64,000 bases of DNA from contig JAOUDZ010000013.1 of assembly GCA_029858965.1 (NCBI GenBank), positions 1-64,000 on the forward strand. The letters are read 5' to 3'. How positions within the stretch are numbered: the stretch's first letter is position 1; each line of letters starts with the position of its first letter. This DNA is from Cyclobacteriaceae bacterium. Its GTDB lineage: Bacteria > Bacteroidota > Bacteroidia > Cytophagales > Cyclobacteriaceae. The translations under genes and the position numbers were made by a program. Below are positions 8,000 through 16,484 of this stretch, in pieces. The notes beneath the pieces were generated by a model. That model saw only the letters and a list, made by a program, of their open reading frames with translations. It searched no databases and was not told the DNA's origin.

Positions 8000-8054
8000 T
8001 AACAATTTGGTAACAAATGCGTAGGCATGAAGTAATATTATAGGGAGACCTTTG
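8000..8054 (+). promoter_or_regulatory. Promoter with four 11-bp tandem half-sites upstream of the TonB receptor
   Basis: Four consecutive 11-bp units each begin with TA: TAACAATTTGG, TAACAAATGCG, TAGGCATGAAG and TAATATTATAG. After a 3-bp gap (GGA) comes GACCTTTG, a one-mismatch -7 element (TAnnTTTG). Tandem 11-bp half-sites ending just before the -7 element, with no -33 box, are the geometry of OmpR/PhoB-type activator promoters. The same layout, with identical spacing, precedes the lipoprotein gene at 11087. The regulator identity is inference. Confidence 0.6.
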
Positions 8055-8071
8055 CATCAAATTAAATTCAT

Positions 8072-10915
8072 ATGATGCGAAGATTACTTTTGTCGCTATT
8101 TGCGCTCTCGGTTTCCCTCAATGTTTTCGCCCAAGTGGGCACCATTAAGGGAAATGTTAAAGACGCTTCAACAGGAGAAGGTATTATTGGCGCCAATGTA
8201 TATATCGCCGGTACTACACAAGGAGCAAGTGTGGATATAAATGGTGATTTCGAAATATCCAATATAAAGGCTGGCAATCACGACCTTGTATTGTCATTCA
8301 TTTCCTACAAAACAGATACGCTCAAAAACGTTACTGTTTATCCGGATCAAACCACAGTCGTCAACCATAAAATGGTGGAGGAAAGTCAGCAACTCACGGA
8401 AGTTGTTGTGTCTGGCACTAAAATTACGAATACGGATTACGCAGTAATCACCGAGCTCAGAAAAAATGATTTGGTCGCTGTGGGAATTTCATCCCAACAG
8501 ATCTCGATGTCACAAGACAGGGATGCCGCCCAGGTGCTGAAGCGATTGCCCGGCGTAACAATAGTTAATAATCGTTTTGTGAATGTACGGGGATTGAGTG
8601 AACGATACAGTACGGTTATGCTTAATGGTGTAATTGCTCCGAGCTCTGAAATCGACTCGAAGGCTTTTGCGTTTGATATGATTCCAAGCAGCATGCTTGA
8701 TAGAATGCTTGTTTATAAATCGGGTTCTCCCGAACTCCCAGGAGAATTTGCGGGAGCGGATATCAGTATCTACACAAAAAGTGTGGTGGAAGAAAATGCA
8801 TTGACACTTTCTGTATCGGGAAGTTTCCGGCCTGGCACAACGGGTAAAAATGTAGCCCTTGGACAGGAGAAAGGGCGGATGGATTGGTTGGGCATGGATG
8901 ATGGTACGCGGCAATTACCCGATAAATTTCCAAATGTAAACCTGCGGACCCTATCGCTTTCAGATCCAAGTGAGCAAAACAAATTGGTCGGTGCTACAAG
9001 AATGTTACCAAATACGTGGGGCACCAGAAACTTAAATGCATCTCCTGATTTCAGGGCGAATTTGGATTTCTCCAGGAGTATACGGATAGGTGGGATGAGA
9101 TTAGACAATATCACCTCACTTAGCTACACGCAGACGAACCAACTTCTGGAGTTAAGCCAGAATTACTACGATGTTTTCTCCGAGGCTGGACAAAAAAGCA
9201 CTCCAAGATACAGATACAACGATGTCAGGTTTACGCAGACCAACAGGGTGGGGGCAGTTGCTAATTTTACATTGACTATTAGTCCATCCAACAGAATTGA
9301 ATTCAGAAATTTTTATAATCAACAAGGACAGAACCAATCAACGCAGCGCACCGGAACCGAGGATGCACTTGGCTATGATGTTAAGAACCAGGCTTTAAAT
9401 TATTTTTCGAGAAGTCTTTACGCTGGGCAATTATCTGGTAAGCACAGCTTGTCTGACGCTGTTAATTTTACCTGGATTTTTGGTTACAACAATACAACGG
9501 CCAATCAACCTGATTACCGCAGGATTCGGTCTCAACGATCCATTGGGACAAACGATCCCTTTGCTATTGTGATTCCCCCATCTGCAAGTTCATTTGATGC
9601 GGGCAGGTTCTATTCAAACCTGAATGAGCAAACGTATTCTGCTGCCGGTAATTTAGAAATCAAACTAAATCCACAAATGGACCCTGACAGGCAATCAAAG
9701 ATAATTGCAGGATACTATTTGGAGCAAAAAGACAGGGTATTTGATGCCAGATGGTTCTCAAACAAATGGAAAAATACCAATGAAATTGATAATAGCTTGT
9801 TGTTACAGCCTTTCGATGAGGTTTTTGTCAAGGAAAATATGGGGACCAAGTTCATCCTGGATGAAGGAACTAACGTTGGTGGAGGCGCAAATGCTGTAAG
9901 CGGTAGTTACGACCGTTATGATGGAGACAACCGATTGTTGGCAGGGTATGCAGGAATTGTAACCCCTTTTGCTGACAAGTTCAGACTCAACGCAGGCTTG
10001 CGCCTTGAGAACAATGTTCAGAAAATTTATGTCTATGATGAGAACGGAACCAGACTGAATGCTACGAATAGCCCACTTACAGTACCAATGCCTTTTCTGA
10101 ATCTTACATATAACATTACCAGCAAGGTGTTGATGAGGCTTGCATACAGTAAAACAGTTAACAGGCCTGTGTTTCGTGAACTAGCTCCCTTTAATTTCTA
10201 CGACTTTGATAGAAATGCTGATGTGAGTGGTAATAAGAATTTGAAGACTGCAAAAATTGACAATGTGGATTTGTCTTGGGAATTGTATCCTTCAAAGGCA
10301 GAAAAGATTTCTTTTGGCGTTTTTTATAAGAACTTCAAGGATCCGATTGAACAAGTTCTCAGACCGGGCTCTAACCTAATTTATAATTATGAAAATGCAG
10401 ACAAGGCCACCAGCTATGGTGTGGAAGCAGAAATTCGAAAATCATTGGAAAACGTTGGTTCATTATTTTTCAGAAAATTAACACTGGTTTTCAACGGTGC
10501 GCTGATCAAGAGCCAGATATCACTGCCTGCCAGTCTCAGCAACCTTGACCACAACAGAGCCATGCAAGGTCAGTCTCCTTATGTAGCAAATGCAAGTGTT
10601 TACTATAGTGATTATGAGAACGGGCTGCAGGTCAGCGTTCAGTATAATGTTTATGGCAAGCGGATTTTCGCTGTCGGTGATAAGGACTCCAATGCGACAC
10701 AGTATGAGATGCCTCGAAATCAGATAGACCTCACATTTTCAAAGCGTCTTTCACAACATTTCGAGCTGAAGTTTGGCATACAGGACATCCTGAATCAGGA
10801 ATACAGACTCATACAAGATTCTAATCGAGACAAAAAAATAACCAAGGTGGATGAATCCATACAAAGCTACAAATGGGGACAGTATACAACGCTTGGTATT
10901 GTCTGGAAACTTTAA
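8072..10915 (+). CDS. TonB-dependent outer-membrane receptor with carboxypeptidase-regulatory-like domain
   Basis: This 947-residue receptor has a signal peptide (about 1-20, ending VFAQ), a CarboxypepD_reg-like Ig-type domain (about 22-105: GTIKGNVKDASTGEGIIGANVYI), a plug domain (about 125-240, with QVLKRLPGVTIVNNRFVNVRG) and a beta-barrel to the C-terminal GIVWKL. It should import a bulky nutrient through the outer membrane using TonB energy. No SusD-like partner is present. The next gene encodes a surface-type lipoprotein with a matching promoter, and this is the best guess for a partner. A strong terminator hairpin follows, so the two genes are separate transcripts. The substrate cannot be read from sequence. 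Confidence 0.93.
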   Translation: MMRRLLLSLFALSVSLNVFAQVGTIKGNVKDASTGEGIIGANVYIAGTTQGASVDINGDFEISNIKAGNHDLVLSFISYKTDTLKNVTVYPDQTTVVNHKMVEESQQLTEVVVSGTKITNTDYAVITELRKNDLVAVGISSQQISMSQDRDAAQVLKRLPGVTIVNNRFVNVRGLSERYSTVMLNGVIAPSSEIDSKAFAFDMIPSSMLDRMLVYKSGSPELPGEFAGADISIYTKSVVEENALTLSVSGSFRPGTTGKNVALGQEKGRMDWLGMDDGTRQLPDKFPNVNLRTLSLSDPSEQNKLVGATRMLPNTWGTRNLNASPDFRANLDFSRSIRIGGMRLDNITSLSYTQTNQLLELSQNYYDVFSEAGQKSTPRYRYNDVRFTQTNRVGAVANFTLTISPSNRIEFRNFYNQQGQNQSTQRTGTEDALGYDVKNQALNYFSRSLYAGQLSGKHSLSDAVNFTWIFGYNNTTANQPDYRRIRSQRSIGTNDPFAIVIPPSASSFDAGRFYSNLNEQTYSAAGNLEIKLNPQMDPDRQSKIIAGYYLEQKDRVFDARWFSNKWKNTNEIDNSLLLQPFDEVFVKENMGTKFILDEGTNVGGGANAVSGSYDRYDGDNRLLAGYAGIVTPFADKFRLNAGLRLENNVQKIYVYDENGTRLNATNSPLTVPMPFLNLTYNITSKVLMRLAYSKTVNRPVFRELAPFNFYDFDRNADVSGNKNLKTAKIDNVDLSWELYPSKAEKISFGVFYKNFKDPIEQVLRPGSNLIYNYENADKATSYGVEAEIRKSLENVGSLFFRKLTLVFNGALIKSQISLPASLSNLDHNRAMQGQSPYVANASVYYSDYENGLQVSVQYNVYGKRIFAVGDKDSNATQYEMPRNQIDLTFSKRLSQHFELKFGIQDILNQEYRLIQDSNRDKKITKVDESIQSYKWGQYTTLGIVWKL

Positions 10916-10936
10916 GCTTATGTTAAGAAGAGATTT

Positions 10937-10964
10937 TAGTAAGGGCCGATTCAGGCCCTTACTA
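10937..10964 (+). terminator. Terminator hairpin after the TonB receptor
   Basis: AGTAAGGGCC and GGCCCTTACT form a 10-bp perfect stem, extended by one T-A pair, around a GATTCA loop. It starts 22 bp after the receptor stop. The T-run after the stem is short (AGTTTAAT). Confidence 0.7.
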
Positions 10965-10995
10965 GTTTAATACCGCTGGTATCATTTATCAAAAT

Positions 10996-11050
10996 TAAAC
11001 TAGGCCTAATACCGTGGTAACGCTTACGTAACGTACTTGGCTTAGCTTTG
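10996..11050 (+). promoter_or_regulatory. Promoter with four 11-bp tandem half-sites upstream of the beta-helix lipoprotein
   Basis: Four 11-bp units follow without gaps: TAAACTAGGCC, TAATACCGTGG, TAACGCTTACG and TAACGTACTTG. Then come 3 bp (GCT) and a perfect -7 element, TAGCTTTG. The last unit starts 14 bp before the -7 element, exactly as in the receptor promoter at 8000-8054. No -33 TTG is seen, as expected for an activator-dependent promoter. Confidence 0.65.
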
Positions 11051-11086
11051 CTCTTGAAAGAAATGTTTCAAACGTAAAAACCCCAT

Positions 11087-12775
11087 ATGAAAAAACTAGC
11101 ACTTCAGTTTGCCTTTACGACGCTCTTTGCTTTGCCTTTTATATTTTCTTCTTGTTCCACTGATGAGGCAACGCCAGACGGTCCAACTGTAACTGCGCCG
11201 TCATCTATTACAGATGTACAAGTGGGAACTTCGACTGACATTACATTCAGTGTTACTACCCCGGGTGGCTATGATTTCAGTACTGCCTTTGCTATTAACG
11301 GGACGGCGTCTATTAAATCAGAACCCGCCGCCGGTGAGACATCAGGTTCGGTTGTCGTGACCTTTACTGCCGGGAATAACCAGGGTGCTGGTTCTGTAAT
11401 TCTGAGTACTACAGATGCAAATGCGAAAACTAATCAGGGGACTGCAGTAATGAATGTCACTGAAGCGGCGGTTGCAGCTCCTGTTGAAGTGACAGGACCC
11501 ATCACTGCAAATACAACCTGGACGGCTGACAAAAAATACATATTGAAGGGTAACGTCTATGTTCAGTCTCCTGCAGAACTTACGATAGAGCCCGGGACAA
11601 TTATTTTTGGAGACAAACTGACAAAGGGTGCATTAGTTATTAATCGCGGCGCCAAAATTCACGCAATAGGAACATCAACGAAGCCTATTGTCTTTACTTC
11701 TGCGCAACCAAAGTCTTTCCGAAACTATGGTGACTGGGGAGGTGTTGTATTGCTTGGGAAAGCCGCTAACAACCAATCTACAGACCAACTGATTGAAGGC
11801 ATTTCAGATCCAAATGGGGAAAATGGAATTTATGGCGGAAGTACAGATGATGATAACACCGGGGAGTTTCAATACGTCCGTATTGAATTTGCTGGTATTG
11901 CGTTGTCTAACAATAATGAACTAAATGGTCTTACTTTTGGCAGCGTTGGCAGTGCGACAAAAGTGGATCATATTCAGGTTTCCTACTCCGGTGATGATTC
12001 TTATGAATGGTTTGGTGGAACCGTAAATACGACGCACCTTATTGCGTACAGGGGCTGGGACGATGAATTTGATACCGATTTTGGATATAGCGGTTTCAAC
12101 CAGTTCTTGGTTTCATTCCGTGATCCGAACGTCGCTGATATATCTGGATCCAATGGGTTGGAGTCAGACAACAATGCACAGGGTGATACTAAAACGCCAC
12201 AAACTTCAGCTACGTTTGCCAATGTTACTTTTTTTGGCCCTTTTATGTACGCCAGTCTTTCCTCCGGTAATCTGAACGCTGGAAATTTAAGCGCAAACTA
12301 TAAGCGTGGCGCGCACATTCGCAGAAACTCGGCATTAAAGATCTATAATTGCGTGTTTGCCGGAGCAAATATTGACGGGATTTTCTTCGATCAAACCAGC
12401 GGATCCGCAGTGTTTAAGGGAAATTTTGTTGGCCGAATTACGGGCAACGCTCTGCCTACTCCTGTACCTAATGCGGGTGGTGGAACAGTATATGATGCCT
12501 CCGGATTTGCAACCGATAACGTGATCGCTAACCCTTCTAATGCAGTCGATTTGTCAGCGCTCTTTGCAGGATCTGCGAACAACCTTTGGTCGATAGCCTC
12601 TCCAGAAGCACTCTTGGCTCCGGGATCAGATTTGCTTACAAGTGCAGTGGTGACACCAGCTTTCCCGGATGGTTTTGGATTCACAACAGTAGACTACAGC
12701 GGCGCATTTGACGATACCAACGATTGGGCAAACGACACCTGGACCAATTACGATCCGAACAATACGGACTACTAA
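11087..12775 (+). CDS. Surface-type lipoprotein with Ig-like N-terminus and right-handed beta-helix-like region
   Basis: The 562-residue protein begins with a lipoprotein signal peptide ending in a lipobox (FSSC, Cys about 23) followed by acidic residues, which in Bacteroidota can direct lipoproteins to the cell surface. Residues about 35-130 look like a beta-rich Ig-type domain rich in Thr/Val. From about 140 onward come short repeating strands typical of a parallel beta-helix (for example YILKGNVYVQSPAELTIEPG, WGGVVLLGKA, NCVFAGANIDGIF). No Por-type C-terminal sorting domain was seen. This family is widespread in Bacteroidota without an assigned function. It sits after a TonB receptor and has the same promoter array, which suggests binding or processing of that receptor's substrate. 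A terminator follows. Confidence 0.8.
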   Translation: MKKLALQFAFTTLFALPFIFSSCSTDEATPDGPTVTAPSSITDVQVGTSTDITFSVTTPGGYDFSTAFAINGTASIKSEPAAGETSGSVVVTFTAGNNQGAGSVILSTTDANAKTNQGTAVMNVTEAAVAAPVEVTGPITANTTWTADKKYILKGNVYVQSPAELTIEPGTIIFGDKLTKGALVINRGAKIHAIGTSTKPIVFTSAQPKSFRNYGDWGGVVLLGKAANNQSTDQLIEGISDPNGENGIYGGSTDDDNTGEFQYVRIEFAGIALSNNNELNGLTFGSVGSATKVDHIQVSYSGDDSYEWFGGTVNTTHLIAYRGWDDEFDTDFGYSGFNQFLVSFRDPNVADISGSNGLESDNNAQGDTKTPQTSATFANVTFFGPFMYASLSSGNLNAGNLSANYKRGAHIRRNSALKIYNCVFAGANIDGIFFDQTSGSAVFKGNFVGRITGNALPTPVPNAGGGTVYDASGFATDNVIANPSNAVDLSALFAGSANNLWSIASPEALLAPGSDLLTSAVVTPAFPDGFGFTTVDYSGAFDDTNDWANDTWTNYDPNNTDY

Positions 12776-12793
12776 TATTATTCTTCAAATTTC

Positions 12794-12820
12794 AAAAGCC
12801 TGGATTTCATCCGGGCTTTT
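12794..12820 (+). terminator. Rho-independent terminator after the beta-helix lipoprotein
   Basis: A 12-bp stem (AAAAGCCTGGAT with ATCCGGGCTTTT, one G-T pair) closes a TTC loop and is followed by GTTTTA. It starts 19 bp after the stop codon. Confidence 0.85.
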
Positions 12821-12862
12821 GTTTTATAAGTATTCGATTGCCGATACGTGTATTTTTGATTT

Positions 12863-13432
12863 ATGAAAATAGTACAGTTTTCACTTTGCTTGTTTTTGTT
12901 ATTGTGTGCGCACGGTTGCAAGAAAGCATTGCACAACCCTGACACCTGTTTTTCGAAAGAACAGCAAGCTTCCATTATTGCACAAACAGTTCGCTATGCA
13001 GAAAGGCTACCACCGGCGGCAACTCATGAAACAAAGTTCAATGCCGAATTTGATTGGTATTACAGCCTGGCAGTGGAAGGATATGATTTCAGGGCGTGCT
13101 CACCAGAACTGGATAGTACTTACTACTTTCTAATGACCCGCAAGGCCAGAAGCATATGGCCCGCAAGGGAGGCTATTGGCGGAAGACTTAAAGTAGGCCC
13201 GCAGAATAAAGTGGCTGGATACGAGGAAATTTTCCGAACTTGGAAAATGGCGGAGGACAGCCTCAACAGCCGTGCGTTCGAACTATTCGATTTGATGATT
13301 ACCGGTGAGGATTTAACGCGTTTCCAGACCAAATACCAGGGCGATCGCTACATAGAATTTCCCGACGAACGTTTTTATTTCGACAAACAATCCAGGCGCT
13401 GGCGAGATCGTGAGTTGGACAAGATGCAATAA
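12863..13432 (+). CDS. Hypothetical lipoprotein
   Basis: This 189-residue protein has a hydrophobic leader and a lipobox-like AHGC (Cys about 19), so it is probably anchored to a membrane. The mature part is charged and largely helical, with several aromatic and Arg residues (EFDWYYSLAVEGYDFRACS; RWRDRELDKM). I do not recognise the family. A TATTTTTG sequence at 12851-12858 resembles a -7 element, but it lies only 4 bp before the start codon, so it would imply a near-leaderless transcript or be chance. The gene stands alone between two terminator- or spacer-bounded genes. Confidence 0.7.
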   Translation: MKIVQFSLCLFLLLCAHGCKKALHNPDTCFSKEQQASIIAQTVRYAERLPPAATHETKFNAEFDWYYSLAVEGYDFRACSPELDSTYYFLMTRKARSIWPAREAIGGRLKVGPQNKVAGYEEIFRTWKMAEDSLNSRAFELFDLMITGEDLTRFQTKYQGDRYIEFPDERFYFDKQSRRWRDRELDKMQ

Positions 13433-13598
13433 CATCACACACGCAGTCGCTTTCGTGTTTACCAATTGCCTCCGCAAAAACAACGCTAAAGAACGGATGA
13501 AATAAAGTTCTAACTTTCTGGAAAATTTCAAGTCTCGTATTTGTAACAATACTAAGCTGCGAGGTTCTTGAGTAGATAATAATGCTCCAAAAGAAGCT

Positions 13599-14507
13599 AT
13601 GACTAACATCCTCATTACTGGTGGATCAGGACTTATCGGAAGACGATTAACAGAAATATTGCTGGAACGCGGCTATTTGGTGTCACACCTGGGAAGAACA
13701 AAAGGTAATGGGAGCGTAAAATCCTTTATTTGGGATATAGATAAACAGCTGGTTGAATCGGGATCCTTAGAGGGAATTGATGTAATCGTACACCTTGCCG
13801 GGGCAGGTATTGCCGATGCACCGTGGACCATGAAGCGCAAACGCGAAATTCTGGAAAGCCGCACCAACGCCACGCGGTTGCTGTATAAGGAACTTAAGAA
13901 AGACAAGCGTACAATAAAAGCTTTTATTGCTGCATCAGCGATAGGTTACTATGGATTTGGCACTCAGGATGAAATATTTACAGAGGAGACTAAGCCGGGT
14001 AACGATTTTCTTGCTACAGTAACGCAACGCTGGGAAGAGGAAGTGGATACAATTGAATCGTTGGGAATTCGCGTCGTAAAGATCAGAACAGGCATCGTGC
14101 TTAGCGAAAGAGGTGGCGCTCTCGAGGAAATTGCCCGTCCGGTCAAATACTATGTGGGAGCGCCTCTGGGTACCGGCAATCAATACGTGAGTTGGATTCA
14201 TATTGATGATCTATGTGGCATTTACTGCAAAGCCATAGCGGATCTCAGTATGTCGGGTGCCTACAATGGGGTTTCTCCGACACCGATTACAAATCGTGAG
14301 TTCACCAAGGCAATTGCGAGTACATTGCACAGGCCGCTTTTGTTACCACACATCCCCGGATTTGTACTCAAATTAATACTAGGTGAAATGGCTAATTTGG
14401 TATTGCAAGGGAGTAAAATTTCTGCTGATAAAATCAGCAGTGCCGGGTATACATTTAAATATATCGATATCCGCAGCGCACTAAGTGATTTATTGGAAAA
14501 GGAATAG
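13599..14507 (+). CDS. TIGR01777-family NAD(P)-dependent epimerase (YfcH/SDR39U1-like)
   Basis: A 302-residue extended short-chain dehydrogenase. The dinucleotide-binding loop GGSGLIGRRL is at the N-terminus, followed by VIVHLAGAGIADAPWT, a family hallmark, and FIAASAIGYYGF with the catalytic Tyr. The C-terminal half includes the DUF1731-type segment (GVSPTPITNREFTKAIAS). The reaction is not established for most members of this family. The ATG is at 13599 after a 166-bp spacer. The gene is convergent with the GH130 gene, with a small hairpin (CGTGT/ACACG near 14540) between the stop codons. Confidence 0.9.
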   Translation: MTNILITGGSGLIGRRLTEILLERGYLVSHLGRTKGNGSVKSFIWDIDKQLVESGSLEGIDVIVHLAGAGIADAPWTMKRKREILESRTNATRLLYKELKKDKRTIKAFIAASAIGYYGFGTQDEIFTEETKPGNDFLATVTQRWEEEVDTIESLGIRVVKIRTGIVLSERGGALEEIARPVKYYVGAPLGTGNQYVSWIHIDDLCGIYCKAIADLSMSGAYNGVSPTPITNREFTKAIASTLHRPLLLPHIPGFVLKLILGEMANLVLQGSKISADKISSAGYTFKYIDIRSALSDLLEKE

Positions 14508-14560
14508 CTGTATATGCTTGTCCATTTAGAAAATATCGTGTCATTAAAAACACGCGACAA

Positions 14561-15676
14561 TTAATTCTTTACCGCAACGGCAATCTTCGAGTCAGCGGTA
14601 CCATAATACAGAAACCATTTTCCGTCGAATGGAACTAGTCCTTCCGCAAAACAAACTTGGTTTATTTGTCCGGATAGTTCATAAGGACGGTCAGGTTTTA
14701 GGAAATTATTTTCAAGTCTGTTGATCAGGTGTGATGGATCACTGCGATCGAACAACGCCTGGCCTACGGAATATGAACTCCCAGCAAGCCTTGTATCACC
14801 TCCAATGTCGAGATTCATGCTGTTATAAATCAGGAGAATTCCAGTTTCTCTTAGCAGTGCATAAGGTCCACTTTCTACAAGGCGACTGTCAAAATATCCT
14901 TTGCGGGGCCTCAGGACTGATTTCAAATTTCCATTTTCTTCCAAGGCAGTCCAGTGGATAAGGTCATTCGAAGTAGCAATAAACAGGTCTGTATCGCCAA
15001 AATACATCCAGAATTTTCCATCGATTTTTGTAGCGAGGATGCGTGATTCATCCTGTCGCGCAACGATGGCACCGGATTTGCTCCACGTGTTTCTGTGTTT
15101 GCCCTGCAACGCAACCCCATGTTTGGTCCAATGAATCAGATCCGGTGAAGTGGCGATTAATAGTCTGGCCGTTGTCCCGTCATAGGCAGTGTAGGTCATG
15201 ACATAACTTCCATCTTCAGATTCGACGATGCGGGGGTCCTCGCAACCCCCCTCCCATTCTGTAGTCTTGAGGCTATCGTTATCCGGATAGAGTACCGGTT
15301 CCTTCATCTTGGCAAAGTGAAGCCCATCCTCGCTAATGGCCAGCCCGATCCTCGATGTTCCTGCAAATTTTCCAAGGTTGTCTTCGGCGCGGTAAAGCAA
15401 AAATACCTTCCCATCCCGTACTACTGCAGCCGGATTAAACACGTCTTTTTCTTCCCAGCTAACCTGTTGTTTTAAAATTGGACAGAAAAACGAATTTACT
15501 CCGGGGTGTAAAACCGGGTTTACGCTATCTACTTTTAAGAACGGTAACATAGCCCATGATGAATCGGCTACTTGACCTATTGACGTATCCTGGTGTCTGG
15601 TCTGGCAAGCTATTGCTACTGCTGAAAAGGCAAGAAAAAGAAGCGATTTACTTCGCCAGTTTGTTTTTTGTTTCAT
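14561..15676 (-). CDS. GH130-family glycoside hydrolase/phosphorylase, lipoprotein
   Basis: The 371-residue protein begins with a lipoprotein signal peptide (AIAC at about residue 24). The body is a five-bladed propeller of the GH130/GH43 type: NPAAVVRDGKVFLLYRAEDN, SRIGLAISEDGLHF, EWEGGCEDPRIVESEDGSY, LLIATSPDLIHW and SKSGAIV. The E-G-G-C-E-D-P-R-I stretch is characteristic of GH130 enzymes, which act on beta-mannosides by phosphorolysis or hydrolysis. Phosphorylases are usually cytosolic, so a membrane-anchored form favours a hydrolase. It has no SusC/D or other glycosidase nearby, so the glycan target is open. It is divergent from the LOG-family gene, with 36 bp between starts. Confidence 0.85.
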   Translation of the reverse strand: MKQKTNWRSKSLLFLAFSAVAIACQTRHQDTSIGQVADSSWAMLPFLKVDSVNPVLHPGVNSFFCPILKQQVSWEEKDVFNPAAVVRDGKVFLLYRAEDNLGKFAGTSRIGLAISEDGLHFAKMKEPVLYPDNDSLKTTEWEGGCEDPRIVESEDGSYVMTYTAYDGTTARLLIATSPDLIHWTKHGVALQGKHRNTWSKSGAIVARQDESRILATKIDGKFWMYFGDTDLFIATSNDLIHWTALEENGNLKSVLRPRKGYFDSRLVESGPYALLRETGILLIYNSMNLDIGGDTRLAGSSYSVGQALFDRSDPSHLINRLENNFLKPDRPYELSGQINQVCFAEGLVPFDGKWFLYYGTADSKIAVAVKN

Positions 15677-15712
15677 CTATGTATATTCGCTATTTATGAT
15701 CAAGTTATAACT

Positions 15713-16459
15713 ATGAAAACTAAGAAAGCTCCTAAAGTGGTGAGCAAGGATTCGTCAGAGGAAGAACAACGTATACTGAAAGCATTCAAGGACAAGGATT
15801 GGGCCGAAATAAAAGGCTCAAACAGTTGGATGATTTTTAAGATCATGTCGGAGTTTGTGGAGGGCCTGGAAAAACTGGCGAAGATTGGTCCATGTGTAAC
15901 CATTTTTGGCTCAGCGAGGGTAAAAGCGAATAACCCATACTACAAAATGGCAGATGAAATTGCCTTTCAATTGGTGCAGCATGGATACGGCGTGATCACC
16001 GGCGGTGGACCGGGTATTATGGAGGCAGGCAACCGGGGTGCCAACCGGGGAAAGGGTAAATCTGTTGGATTGAATATTTATCTCCCGCACGAACAAAAGG
16101 GAAACGCCTATATCGATGCCGACAAGCTCATCACTTTTGATTATTTCTTCGTACGCAAGGTGATGTTTGTCAAATATTCGCAAGGGTTTATTATTATGCC
16201 CGGTGGTTTGGGGACATTGGATGAACTGACAGAAGCACTGACGCTGATCCAGACAAAGAAAATTGGCAGGTTTCCTATTGTATTGGTGGGAAAGAAATTT
16301 TGGGGCGGAATGGTGGCCTGGTGGAAAAAAGTACTTATCGAAGAAGAAATGATCAGCAAAGAGGACCTTGACTTTTTTAACCTTGTAGACTCTCCCGAAG
16401 AAGCAGTAAAAGTAATCGACGACTTTTATTCAAAATATTTGCTGGCGCCAAACTTCTAA
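15713..16459 (+). CDS. LOG-family (TIGR00730) nucleotide phosphoribohydrolase
   Basis: A 248-residue Rossmann-fold protein. Family motifs are GSARV, GVITGGGPGIMEAGNRGA and IIMPGGLGTLDELTEALTLIQ (PGGxGTxxE, the catalytic and nucleotide-binding loop). LOG proteins release the base from nucleoside 5'-monophosphates, as in cytokinin activation; many bacterial members are mis-annotated as lysine decarboxylases. About 60 residues of charged helix precede the fold. The Met at 15713 (MKTKKAPKVVSKD) is chosen over the track start at 15668, because the extra 15 residues overlap the divergent GH130 start. SelD follows 25 bp downstream, probably in the same transcript. Confidence 0.9.
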   Translation: MKTKKAPKVVSKDSSEEEQRILKAFKDKDWAEIKGSNSWMIFKIMSEFVEGLEKLAKIGPCVTIFGSARVKANNPYYKMADEIAFQLVQHGYGVITGGGPGIMEAGNRGANRGKGKSVGLNIYLPHEQKGNAYIDADKLITFDYFFVRKVMFVKYSQGFIIMPGGLGTLDELTEALTLIQTKKIGRFPIVLVGKKFWGGMVAWWKKVLIEEEMISKEDLDFFNLVDSPEEAVKVIDDFYSKYLLAPNF

Positions 16460-16484
16460 ACAACTTTCTTCTTAAGTTTCTGGA

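Noticed and set aside
8510-8914. 134-codon minus-strand ORF inside the TonB receptor
   Set aside because: It lies wholly inside a strongly supported gene and shows no family motif.
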